Of a DNA stretch of 64,000 bases, positions 43,431-51,290 are shown in pieces. The stretch is from Desulfarculaceae bacterium. GTDB lineage: Bacteria > Desulfobacterota > Desulfarculia > Desulfarculales > Desulfarculaceae. The position numbers and the translations under genes are program-made. The notes beneath the pieces were generated by a model, which saw only the letters and a program-made list of their open reading frames with translations, was not told the DNA's origin and did not search any database. Every line of letters begins with the position of its first letter. Within the stretch, counting starts at the first letter, position 1. The stretch is from assembly GCA_020444545.1 (NCBI GenBank), contig JAHLKT010000002.1, forward strand, positions 62,001 to 126,000, written 5' to 3'.

Positions 43431-44195
43431 ATGGGCACCAACGGCAACATCATAGAGCTGGTCGACATCCACAAGGCCTTCGGCTCGTTCAAGGTGCTCA
43501 AGGGCGTGAACCTGAGCATTCCCCAGGGCAAGACCACGGTGATCATCGGGCGCAGCGGCGGCGGCAAGAGCGTGATGCTCAAGCACATGATCGGCCTGAT
43601 CAAGCCCGACCAGGGCCAGGTGCTGGTCAAGGGCAATGACATCGTGCGCATGGGCGACCACCAGCTGAACCAGGTGCGCCACAGTTTCGGCATGCTCTTT
43701 CAGGACGCGGCCCTGTTCGATTCCATGAACGTGATGGACAACGTGGCCTTTCCTCTCCGGGAGCACAGCAAGCTCTCGGAAAAAGAGATCATGGAAGCGG
43801 TGTCCCAAAAGCTGGCCATGGTGGGGCTGCCCGGGGTGGAGGAAAAGCTGCCCAGCGAGCTGAGCGGCGGCATGCGCAAGCGGGTCGGCCTGGCCAGGGC
43901 CATCGCCCTGGAGCCGGAGATCATCCTCTTCGACGAGCCCACCACCGGCCTGGACCCGCCCCTGTCGGCGGCGATCAACCGCCTGATCAAGGACACCCAG
44001 GAGCGCCTGGGCATTACCGCGGTGGTGATCAGCCACGACATCGAGGGGGCCTATGACGTGGGGCACAACATCGCCATGCTCTACCTGGGCGAGATAATCG
44101 CCCAGGGCACCCCGGACGAGATCAGAAACAGCGACAACGCGGTGGTGCAGCAGTTCGTGCATGGCCGGGCCGAAGGGCCCATAGAGGTTATATAA
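43431..44195 (+). CDS. mlaF: MlaF-family phospholipid ABC transporter ATP-binding protein
   Basis: 254 residues. Walker A is IIGRSGGGKSVMLKH, the Q-loop is in GMLFQDAALFDSMNV, the ABC signature is LSGGMRKRVGLARAI, Walker B is IILFDEPTTGLDPPLS, and the switch His is in VVISHDIEGAYDV. LSGGMRKR with Met-Arg-Lys is typical of the MlaF subfamily. It energises MlaE from the cytoplasm. Confidence 0.95.
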   Translation: MGTNGNIIELVDIHKAFGSFKVLKGVNLSIPQGKTTVIIGRSGGGKSVMLKHMIGLIKPDQGQVLVKGNDIVRMGDHQLNQVRHSFGMLFQDAALFDSMNVMDNVAFPLREHSKLSEKEIMEAVSQKLAMVGLPGVEEKLPSELSGGMRKRVGLARAIALEPEIILFDEPTTGLDPPLSAAINRLIKDTQERLGITAVVISHDIEGAYDVGHNIAMLYLGEIIAQGTPDEIRNSDNAVVQQFVHGRAEGPIEVI

Positions 44196-44251
44196 ACCGG
44201 CGTCCGGCGCCGGATGGGTTATACTAGGGAGCCGAAGGGACCGGAGGCATC

Positions 44252-45757
44252 ATGGCCGGAGTTTCCACAGAGGCCAAAGTCGGCATTTTCGTTCTGGTGG
44301 GCGTGGCCATCCTCGCCTACATGACTATCCGCCTGGGCGATTTCAAGCTCGGCGGCCCGGAGGGCTATAAGGTCTACGCCGTTTTCGACCAGGCTTCGGG
44401 CCTTAAGAAAATGGCTCCGGTGGAGATGGCCGGCATCCAGATCGGGCAGGTGCAGCAGATCGCCCTGGACCGGGGCAAGGCCCGGGTGACCATGCTTATC
44501 AGCAAGGACGTGCCCCTGGCCGAGGACGTCACCGCCCTGATCCGCACCCGCGGCGTGTTGGGCGACAAGTTCATCGCCCTGGAGCCGGGCAGCCCCGGCG
44601 CCCCCAAGCTCAAGCAAGGCGAGCAGATCACGCGGGCCGAAGTGCCCACGGACCTGGACCGGGTGATGAGCCGCATCGGCGAGGTTGCCGACAACATCAA
44701 GGACATCACCGATTCGCTCAAGGTCTCCATCGCCTCGCCCGAGTCGGCCCAGAACATCAGCGAGGCCCTGGCCAATCTCCGGGAGCTCACCGGCAGCCTC
44801 AAGACGGTGGTGGCCGACAACCAGCAGCGCCTCAACCGCATCGTGGTCAACATGGACCGCTTCACCGGCGACCTGAGCGACATCAGCACCCAGAACAAGG
44901 CCGCCCTCAACGACACCATCAAGAACTTCCAGGTGGCCAGCCGCCAGATGCAGACCACCATCGCCGCGCTCACCTCGGTCATGCAAAAGGTGGACAAGGG
45001 CGAGGGCACCATCGGCCAGTTGGTCAACAACAAGCAGACCATCGAGGACCTGAACTCCACCCTGGCCTCGCTCAAGGACGTGAGCAACAAGATCGCCAAG
45101 GGCGAAGGCACCATCGGCAAGCTGATCAACGACGACACCACGGTGACCAAGATCGACGACGCCCTGACCTCCATCAACGACTACCTGGCCCGGGCCGACG
45201 CCTGGCGGGTGTTCGTGGAGTATCGCGGCGAGTACATGTTCAAGGAGGAGTCGCTACGTAGCGAGCTGAACGTGCGCCTGCAACCCAAGGCGGACAAGTT
45301 CTTCCTCATCGGCGTGGTGGACGACCCCCGGGGCAAGCGGGCCGAGACCGACTCCTACAAGACCGTGGACCAGGACGGGCATGTCACCACCACCCACTCC
45401 AACACGGTCAACTACAACCGCGACGACCTGACCTTCAACGCCCAGTTCGGCAAGCGCTTCTGGGATCTGGTGCTCCGCGCGGGCATCTTCTCCAGCACCG
45501 GCGGCATCGGGGCCGACTACTACCTCTGGGACGACAAAATCCGGCTGACCGCCGAGGCCTTCGAGTGGCGCATGGACACCGCGCCCCGGGTGCGCTTCTC
45601 GGCCAACTACGATTTCTGGAACTACTTCTACATGTCGGCGGGCGTGGACGACATATTCAGCAAGAGCGGGGACACCAGCTTCTTCCTGGGAGGCGGCATC
45701 TACTTCTCGGACGACGACCTGCGCTTCCTGCTGACCAAGGCGCCCACCTCGCCCTAG
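44252..45757 (+). CDS. mlaD: MlaD-family MCE protein with C-terminal beta-barrel-like extension
   Basis: 501 residues, far longer than E. coli MlaD (about 180). Residues 8-28 are an N-terminal membrane anchor (VGIFVLVGVAILAYM). The MCE domain follows (YKVYAVFDQASGLKKMAPV, GIQIGQVQQIAL, GVLGDKFIALEPG). Residues about 130-310 are helical/coiled, with repeated KGEGTIGKL-like units at about 248 and 284. From about 315 to the end the sequence alternates aromatic and polar residues (VEYRGEYMF, LVLRAGIFSSTGG, FFLGGGIYFSDDDLRF), as in outer-membrane beta-strands. This matches the trans-envelope MlaD described in Veillonella-type MlaEFD systems. Confidence 0.88.
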   Translation: MAGVSTEAKVGIFVLVGVAILAYMTIRLGDFKLGGPEGYKVYAVFDQASGLKKMAPVEMAGIQIGQVQQIALDRGKARVTMLISKDVPLAEDVTALIRTRGVLGDKFIALEPGSPGAPKLKQGEQITRAEVPTDLDRVMSRIGEVADNIKDITDSLKVSIASPESAQNISEALANLRELTGSLKTVVADNQQRLNRIVVNMDRFTGDLSDISTQNKAALNDTIKNFQVASRQMQTTIAALTSVMQKVDKGEGTIGQLVNNKQTIEDLNSTLASLKDVSNKIAKGEGTIGKLINDDTTVTKIDDALTSINDYLARADAWRVFVEYRGEYMFKEESLRSELNVRLQPKADKFFLIGVVDDPRGKRAETDSYKTVDQDGHVTTTHSNTVNYNRDDLTFNAQFGKRFWDLVLRAGIFSSTGGIGADYYLWDDKIRLTAEAFEWRMDTAPRVRFSANYDFWNYFYMSAGVDDIFSKSGDTSFFLGGGIYFSDDDLRFLLTKAPTSP

Positions 45758-45767
45758 GCCGGAGGTC

Positions 45768-46235
45768 ATGGCTTTCGATCTGATCATAGCCGCCACCGAT
45801 TTCTCCCCCGGCGCGGGGGAGGCCTTTGCCCAGGCCCTGGCCCTGGCCAAGCGCCAGGGCGCGCGCCTGCTCCTGGTCCACGTATTGCCCCCTCTCATGC
45901 CGCCCAGCCCGCTGATGGACGAGGTGGCGGTCACCCAGACCACCATGGCCCTGCGCGAGGGCCTGCGCGCCTCCAGCCTGCAAGAGCTGGAGGCCCTGGC
46001 TTCCCAGGCCGAGGAGGTTACACTGGAGACCCGCCTCATCGAAGGCGACCCGGCCCGCGAGCTGGCCGCCCTGGCCAAAGGGACCGGGGCCGGGCTCCTG
46101 GTCCTGGGCCACACCGGGGTCAGCGGCCTGGCCGAGGCGGTGTTCGGCTCGGTGGCCCAGAAGCTGGTGCGCCGGGCCCCCTGCTCGGTGCTGGTGGCCC
46201 GCCCCATGCTCCCAGAGCCCGCATCGGATATGTAA
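45768..46235 (+). CDS. Universal stress protein (UspA family)
   Basis: 155 residues. DLIIAATDFSPGAGEAFAQAL is the N-terminal strand and helix, LLLVHVLPP the second strand, and GHTGVSGLAEAVFGSVAQKL the ATP-binding G-x2-G-x9-G-(S/T) type motif, ending in CSVLVARP. It is a cytoplasmic nucleotide-binding stress protein, 10 bp downstream of mlaD and possibly cotranscribed. Its target is unknown. Confidence 0.9.
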   Translation: MAFDLIIAATDFSPGAGEAFAQALALAKRQGARLLLVHVLPPLMPPSPLMDEVAVTQTTMALREGLRASSLQELEALASQAEEVTLETRLIEGDPARELAALAKGTGAGLLVLGHTGVSGLAEAVFGSVAQKLVRRAPCSVLVARPMLPEPASDM

Positions 46236-46321
46236 CCAGCGAAAATCCCTCCGATGGTTTATAGTTAGGGCAGGAGAATCTTCAACCGGGCGGCCGATGG
46301 CCGGCCCGCGGATTATTGGAT

Positions 46322-47389
46322 ATGCGCGAATTTCTGGCAGCTGTGTGTGAACATCTGGCCTCGGGCTCGAATTTGTGCCTGGCCACCATTGTCGAGGCGA
46401 CCGGATCGGCTCCCCGCTCGCGGGGCAGCCAGTTTTTCGTTTATGACTCTGGATTTTACGGCACCATCGGCGGCGGACGCTTCGAGGCGGACATCATCGC
46501 CCAGGCCCGTGCCTGCCTGAGCCAGGGGAGGGCCGATCTGGCCCACCATCGCTTGCAGGGCAAGGACGTGGCCGACATGGAGATGATCTGCGGCGGCGAC
46601 GTCAGCGTGTACCTGGAGCCCCTGACCGCGGGCGACCAGGAGGCCCTGGCCATCTACCGGGCCGCGGCCTCGGCGGCGGCGCGGGGGCGGCGCAGCCTGC
46701 TGGCCACCCTGGTGGCTCCGGGGCCCATGGACGCGGTGGGCGGGCGCAAGCTCCTGTTGGGCGCGGACGGCGGCGCGGTGGGCTCCCTGGGCGACAACGG
46801 GTTGGTCCCGGCCCTGGGCCAAGAGCTGGAGCGCCTGAGCGGGGCCGACGGCCCCCAACTCTGGCTGAGCCCGGAGGTCCCGGCCCAGCGGCTGCTCCTG
46901 GAGCCCATCATCGAGCGGCCCACGGTGTACATCTTCGGCGGCGGGCATGTGAGCCAGAAGCTGGCCCCCCTGGTGTCCATGGCGGGCTTCAGCCTGGTGG
47001 TGGCCGACGACCGGCCCGAGTGGGCCAACCGGCAGCGCTTCCCCCAGGCGGCGGAGATATGGAACGATCCCCTGGACGCGGTCCTGGCGGATCACGAGCT
47101 GGGCTCCGAGGCCTACGTGGTCATCGTCACCCGGGGCCACCTCTACGACAAGGAGGTCCTGGGCCAGGCCCTGAGGCACAAGGCGGCCTACGTGGGCATG
47201 ATCGGCAGCCGCCGCAAGCGCGAGATGATCTACCGGGCCCTGGCCGAGGAGGGCGTGTCGTCCGAGACCCTGGCCTGGGTGCACTCACCCATCGGATTGG
47301 ACATCGGGGCCGAGACCCCGGAGGAGATAGCCATCAGCATCATCGCCGAGCTGGTGGCGGTGCGGGCCGGCAAGAGCGCCGGACGCTAA
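46322..47389 (+). CDS. XdhC/CoxI family protein (molybdenum-enzyme maturation)
   Basis: 355 residues from the ATG at 46322; a TTG 6 nt upstream is the alternative. The N-terminal XdhC_CoxI domain shows CLATIVEATGSAPRSRGSQF and GTIGGGRFEADI. The C-terminal Rossmann domain shows VYIFGGGHVSQKLAPLVSMA, VVADDRPEWAN, VVIVTRGHLYDKEVL and YVGMIGSRRKREMI, the full XdhC pattern. Members insert sulfurated molybdenum cofactor into xanthine dehydrogenase-type enzymes. No such molybdenum enzyme is encoded in this window. Confidence 0.92.
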   Translation: MREFLAAVCEHLASGSNLCLATIVEATGSAPRSRGSQFFVYDSGFYGTIGGGRFEADIIAQARACLSQGRADLAHHRLQGKDVADMEMICGGDVSVYLEPLTAGDQEALAIYRAAASAAARGRRSLLATLVAPGPMDAVGGRKLLLGADGGAVGSLGDNGLVPALGQELERLSGADGPQLWLSPEVPAQRLLLEPIIERPTVYIFGGGHVSQKLAPLVSMAGFSLVVADDRPEWANRQRFPQAAEIWNDPLDAVLADHELGSEAYVVIVTRGHLYDKEVLGQALRHKAAYVGMIGSRRKREMIYRALAEEGVSSETLAWVHSPIGLDIGAETPEEIAISIIAELVAVRAGKSAGR

Positions 47390-47410
47390 CGGCGCAAGAG
47401 GAGACAGACG

Positions 47411-47833
47411 ATGCGGCAAGGTGTGTGGTTCATTCTATTGGCCATAGCCTTGATAGCCGGCTGCGCTCATGAGGCGGCCGAGGAAATGGCCAAGGTGCAG
47501 GTGGGCATGACCCCCAAGCAGGTGGAGGCCAAACTGGGCCAGCCCGAGGCCGTCAAGCGAGTGCGCTTTCCGGGCCACCAGCGAGATTATCTGGTATTGC
47601 AGTACGAGCTAATCCCCCAGTCCCAGGTATGCCTAAGCGAAGGCACCGGCCGGGTGCTCACCGGCATGTTCACCCTGGGCCTGAGCGAGGTGGCCTGGAC
47701 CAATGCCAAGGCCACGCCGCACTGGGTGTACTTTCTGGACAACAAGATGGTTTACTTCTCCGAGGCGGTGGATTGCGAAAAGACCGGATGCCGCACTTGG
47801 CTGGATATAAGAGACAAGAATTACACGCGCTGA
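47411..47833 (+). CDS. Lipoprotein with SmpA/OmlA (BamE)-like domain
   Basis: 140 residues. The N-terminal hydrophobic run ends in a lipobox LIAGC with Cys18, so the mature protein should be lipid anchored. KVQVGMTPKQVEAKLGQPEAV is the helix-helix start of the BamE/SmpA fold, and YLVLQYELIP and HWVYFLDNKMV fit the following strands. Two further Cys in CEKTGC could form a disulfide. It may be involved in envelope maintenance, but the exact role is not known. Confidence 0.78.
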   Translation: MRQGVWFILLAIALIAGCAHEAAEEMAKVQVGMTPKQVEAKLGQPEAVKRVRFPGHQRDYLVLQYELIPQSQVCLSEGTGRVLTGMFTLGLSEVAWTNAKATPHWVYFLDNKMVYFSEAVDCEKTGCRTWLDIRDKNYTR

Positions 47834-47869
47834 TAGCGCCACCGTCACGGATTGGAATTATTGACAAAT

Positions 47870-49279
47870 ATGATCAAGGACGAAAGCCCCGCAAAGCAGA
47901 CCCAACCCCAGGAGCCCCGCACCCCCGAGGCCCCGGTGGGCACCCCCTTTTCCGACTTCGACCTGCCCCCCGAGCTGCTCAAGGGCCTGTCCGATTCGGG
48001 TTATGAACGCTGCACCCTGATCCAGGAGAAAGCCATTCCCCTGGGCCTGGAAGGCAGGGATGTGGCCGGCGAGGCCAAGACCGGCACCGGCAAGACCGCG
48101 GCCTTCCTGGTGCCCATCTTCGCCCACCTGGCCCGCGACAAAGAGCGCAAGCCCGGCGAAATCAGCGTGCTCATCGTTTCGCCCACCCGCGAGCTGGCCC
48201 TGCAGATTTTGCAGGACGCCCAGGCCATCGGGCGGCACATGGACCTGAAGATGCTGGCCGTGTTCGGCGGGGTGGACTACAAGAAGCAAGCCGACGCCCT
48301 GCGCGAGGGGGTTGATCTGGTGGCGGCCACGCCCGGCCGGCTCATCGACTACATGAAGCAGCGCATCCTGGACTACCGCAAGGTCAAGTTCCTGGTCATC
48401 GACGAGGCGGACCGCCTGTTCGACATGGGCTTCGTGGACGACCTGCGCTGGGTTCTCCGCCGCCTGCCCAAGTACGACCAGCGCCAGACCATGCTCTTCT
48501 CGGCCACCCTGGGCTGGCGGGTGATGGAGCTCACCTACGAGTACATGAACCCGGTGGCCAAGATCTCGGTGGTCTCCAACACCAAGACGGTCAGCCAAGT
48601 GACCCAGGAGATGTACCACTGCTCGGCCTATGAGAAGCTCAACCTGCTTCTGGGCCTCCTCAAAAAAGAGGACTGGGAGCGGGTGATGATCTTCACCAAC
48701 ACCAAGCGGGTGGTGGACATGCTGACCTTCAAGCTGAAGGCCCACGGCCTGCCCGCCGAGGGCATCAGCGGGGACATCACCCAGCCCAAGCGCCTCAAGC
48801 TCATGGAGGCCTTCAAGAAGGGCGAGCTCAAGATCCTGGTGGCCACCAACGTGGCCGCCCGCGGCCTGCACATCGACAACGTGAGCCACGTGATCAACTA
48901 CGACGTGCCCGCCGATCCCGAGGACTACGTGCACCGCATCGGGCGCACGGCCCGGGCCGGCGCGGTGGGCAAGGCCATCACCATCTGCTGCGACGAATAC
49001 GCCACCCATCTTCCCTACGTGGAGGAGTATCTCGGTGACAAGATTCCCGTGGTATTCGCCGAGGAAGACATGTTCCTGCCCGACGACACCCCGGCCTACC
49101 GGCGGCCTCCCCGCCGCAATGACGGGCGCGGCCGCCCCGGCGGCGGCGGGGGAGGGGGCCGTGGCCGGAGCCGCTCCGGCGGCGGCGGCAAGCCTTCTGG
49201 CGGCCAGCGCCGCGGCCGGAGCTCCGGCCGGGGCAGGGGCGGCGGCAAGTCCTCCGGCGGCGGGGGCAGGAGCTCCTGA
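47870..49279 (+). CDS. DEAD-box ATP-dependent RNA helicase with Gly/Arg/Ser-rich tail
   Basis: About 469 residues from the ATG at 47870; TTG codons upstream in frame are possible. Motifs in order: [14 protein letters not shown] (I), SPTRELALQ (Ia), [10 protein letters not shown] (Ib), [14 protein letters not shown] (II), LFSATLGWR (III), [17 protein letters not shown] (V) and [10 protein letters not shown] (VI). F[16 protein letters not shown] is the Q-motif region. It resembles RhlB/RhlE. The last ~60 residues, after [13 protein letters not shown], are an RGG-like tail made of Gly, Arg and Ser that likely binds RNA. Confidence 0.94.
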   Translation: MIKDESPAKQTQPQEPRTPEAPVGTPFSDFDLPPELLKGLSDSGYERCTLIQEKAIPLGLEGRDVAGEAKTGTGKTAAFLVPIFAHLARDKERKPGEISVLIVSPTRELALQILQDAQAIGRHMDLKMLAVFGGVDYKKQADALREGVDLVAATPGRLIDYMKQRILDYRKVKFLVIDEADRLFDMGFVDDLRWVLRRLPKYDQRQTMLFSATLGWRVMELTYEYMNPVAKISVVSNTKTVSQVTQEMYHCSAYEKLNLLLGLLKKEDWERVMIFTNTKRVVDMLTFKLKAHGLPAEGISGDITQPKRLKLMEAFKKGELKILVATNVAARGLHIDNVSHVINYDVPADPEDYVHRIGRTARAGAVGKAITICCDEYATHLPYVEEYLGDKIPVVFAEEDMFLPDDTPAYRRPPRRNDGRGRPGGGGGGGRGRSRSGGGGKPSGGQRRGRSSGRGRGGGKSSGGGGRSS

Positions 49280-49314
49280 TCCCCGCCGGACGGCCATGAA
49301 CATGGGGGGCGGGC

Positions 49315-50304
49315 ATGGCGCCTAGGGCCGCCGCTCCCAGCCGGGCCCAGCGCCTGACGGGCCTGGCCGTGCTCATTGCCTTGGCCTTGGTGGCCCTGGG
49401 GGTGCTATACACTCAGGGCCGCTACGACCCGGCCTCCTGGGGCTGGGGCTCGGCCGCGCCCGGCGGCGACGCCGGTCCCCTGGCCGCCCTGGCCGTGCCC
49501 GGCCTGGAGCCCCGCGAGGCGGGCGCTTCCTTTGACCCGGCCACCCTCTCCGACAAGATCGACGGCAAGGCCGAGCTTTACCTGGCCGCCGGGTTCCAGC
49601 GCCTCTACACCCGGCGCTACGCCCTGAAGGGCAACCCGGCCGCCTGGCTGGAGCTGATGCTCTACCGCATGAAAGACCCCCGCGCCGCCTTCAGCGTGTT
49701 CAGCAACCAGCGCCGCCCCGGACCCACCCCGCCCGGCCTGGGGCCCAACGCCTACGCCACCAGCAACGCCCTGTATTTGGCCGACGGCCCCTGGTATCTG
49801 GAGGCCGTGGCCTCGGCCCCGGACGCCGGGCTCATCAAGGGCCTGGACGCGGCGGCGCGGGCCATCGTGGCCGCCCTGCCCAAGGACCAGGCCGCCGCCG
49901 TGCCCGGCGAGGCGGCGCTCTTCCCGCCCCAGGGCCTCAAGCCCGGCTCGGTGGTGCTCCTGGCCAAGGACGCCTTTGGCATGGCCGGGCTGAACCAGAT
50001 ATTCATCGCCTCCTATCCCCAGGGAGCGCCCGAGCGCATCGCCTGGCTGGCCCGACGGGCCGGCCCCGAGGCGGCGGAGCAGGAGGCGGCCGCCTATGCC
50101 CGCTTCCTGGAGACCAACGGCGGGCGCATGGCCCCGGCCCCCAGAGCGATTCGCGGCGCGCGCCTCACCGAGCTCTTGGGCGTGTGGGAGCTGGTGTGGC
50201 CCCAGGGGTCGTATGTGGCCGGGGTGCGCGGGGCCGAGAGCCAGGAGGCCACCCTGGAGCTGGCCATGCGCCTGCATAAGCGCCTGAGCGAGGTGAAGCC
50301 GTGA
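49315..50304 (+). CDS. DUF6599-like exported protein
   Basis: 329 residues. A hydrophobic helix near residues 13-33 (LTGLAVLIALALVALGVLYT) acts as signal anchor. The rest is soluble, with KIDGKAELYLAAGFQRLY, ELMLYRMKDPRAAFSVF and LYLADGPWYLEAVA, which fits DUF6599 proteins found beside periplasmic Fe-S proteins in Desulfobacterota. It overlaps the DUF362 gene by 4 nt, suggesting a functional unit with it and the polyferredoxin gene. No function is known. Confidence 0.65.
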   Translation: MAPRAAAPSRAQRLTGLAVLIALALVALGVLYTQGRYDPASWGWGSAAPGGDAGPLAALAVPGLEPREAGASFDPATLSDKIDGKAELYLAAGFQRLYTRRYALKGNPAAWLELMLYRMKDPRAAFSVFSNQRRPGPTPPGLGPNAYATSNALYLADGPWYLEAVASAPDAGLIKGLDAAARAIVAALPKDQAAAVPGEAALFPPQGLKPGSVVLLAKDAFGMAGLNQIFIASYPQGAPERIAWLARRAGPEAAEQEAAAYARFLETNGGRMAPAPRAIRGARLTELLGVWELVWPQGSYVAGVRGAESQEATLELAMRLHKRLSEVKP

Positions 50305-51290
50305 GCGGCCAGGGCAAGGATCTTGACCGCCGCGAGTTCATTGGGCGCGCGGCCAAGGCGGGCCTGGGCGTGGCCGCTGTGGGGGCTTTGGCCTGGTGGG
50401 GCTATGACGGCAAAGGCCCGGACGCCACCAGCGGCGCGGCCCCCTCGGTGAAGCTGCCCTCCTATGCCGTGAGAGGCCGTGAGAGGCGCCTGGCCATCGT
50501 CAAAAGCAGCCACCGGGTTCCCGCCCTGCGGGCCGGCCTGGAGGCGCTGGGCGGCCTGGGAGCCTTCGTGGGCGCGGGGCAGCGGGTGCTAATCAAAGTC
50601 AACGCGGCCTTTGCCAGCCCCCCGGCGCTCTGCGCCACCTCCAACCCCGAGCTGGTGGCCGAGCTGGTGCGCCTGTGCAAAAAGGCCGGGGCTCGGGAAG
50701 TCATCGTCACTGACAACCCCATCAACGACCCGGCCTCCTGCTTTGAGCTTTCGGGCATCGGCCCGGCCGCCCGGGCCGCCGGGGCGCGGGTGATGCTGCC
50801 CCATCCGGCTGCCTTCGCGTCCTACAGCCTGCCCGGCGGGCGGCTCATCCAGAACTGGCCCCTGCTCTGGGGGCCGCTGGAGGGGGTGGACCGTGTCATC
50901 GGCCTGGCCCCGGTCAAGGACCACCACCGCTCCCAGGCCTCGGCCACCATGAAAAACTGGTACGGCCTGCTGGGAGGCCGCCGCAACGTGTTTCACCAGG
51001 ACATCAACGGCATTATCTCCGAGCTGGGGCGCATGGTGACCCCCAGCCTGGTCATCGCCGACGGGGTGGTCTCCCTGGCCCGCAACGGCCCCACCGGAGG
51101 CTCCCTGGAGGACCTGAAGCCCACGGGCACCATGATCTTGGGTACCGACCAGGTGGCCGTGGACAGCGTGGCCGTGGGCCTGCTGGGCCTCAGCCCCTCG
51201 CAGGTGGCCTGGCTGGGCCTGGCCCAAAAGGCCGGGGTGGGCACGACCGATTACCAAGCGCTCAAGCCGCGCCTGGTGGAGCTGGGCTGA
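50301..51290 (+). CDS. Tat-exported DUF362 domain protein
   Basis: 329 residues, GTG start. LDRREFIGRAAKAGLGVAAV is a twin-arginine signal. The DUF362 domain shows RVLIKVNAAFASPP, CATSNPELVAELVRLCKKAG, VIVTDNPINDP, APVKDHHRSQASATMKNWYG and PSLVIADGVVSL. DUF362 proteins often occur with ferredoxins; the conserved Lys-Asn and His residues may form a cofactor or metal site, but the reaction is unknown. It is flanked by 4-nt and 1-nt overlaps to its operon partners. Confidence 0.82.
   Translation: MSGQGKDLDRREFIGRAAKAGLGVAAVGALAWWGYDGKGPDATSGAAPSVKLPSYAVRGRERRLAIVKSSHRVPALRAGLEALGGLGAFVGAGQRVLIKVNAAFASPPALCATSNPELVAELVRLCKKAGAREVIVTDNPINDPASCFELSGIGPAARAAGARVMLPHPAAFASYSLPGGRLIQNWPLLWGPLEGVDRVIGLAPVKDHHRSQASATMKNWYGLLGGRRNVFHQDINGIISELGRMVTPSLVIADGVVSLARNGPTGGSLEDLKPTGTMILGTDQVAVDSVAVGLLGLSPSQVAWLGLAQKAGVGTTDYQALKPRLVELG

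Noticed and set aside
44198-44213. CCGGCG...CGCCGG hairpin between mlaF and mlaD as a terminator
   Set aside because: It has no U tract and lies within a clearly functional mlaEFD operon. It may be a simple intercistronic stem.
49100-49279. GGC-rich repetitive stretch considered as a DNA repeat element
   Set aside because: It is in frame with the helicase gene and encodes its Gly/Arg/Ser-rich tail, a common feature of such proteins.
47858-49303. 481-codon minus-strand open frame opposite the DEAD-box helicase gene
   Set aside because: The helicase motifs I-VI are all present on the plus strand. The opposite frame is His/Gly/Val-rich shadow sequence.
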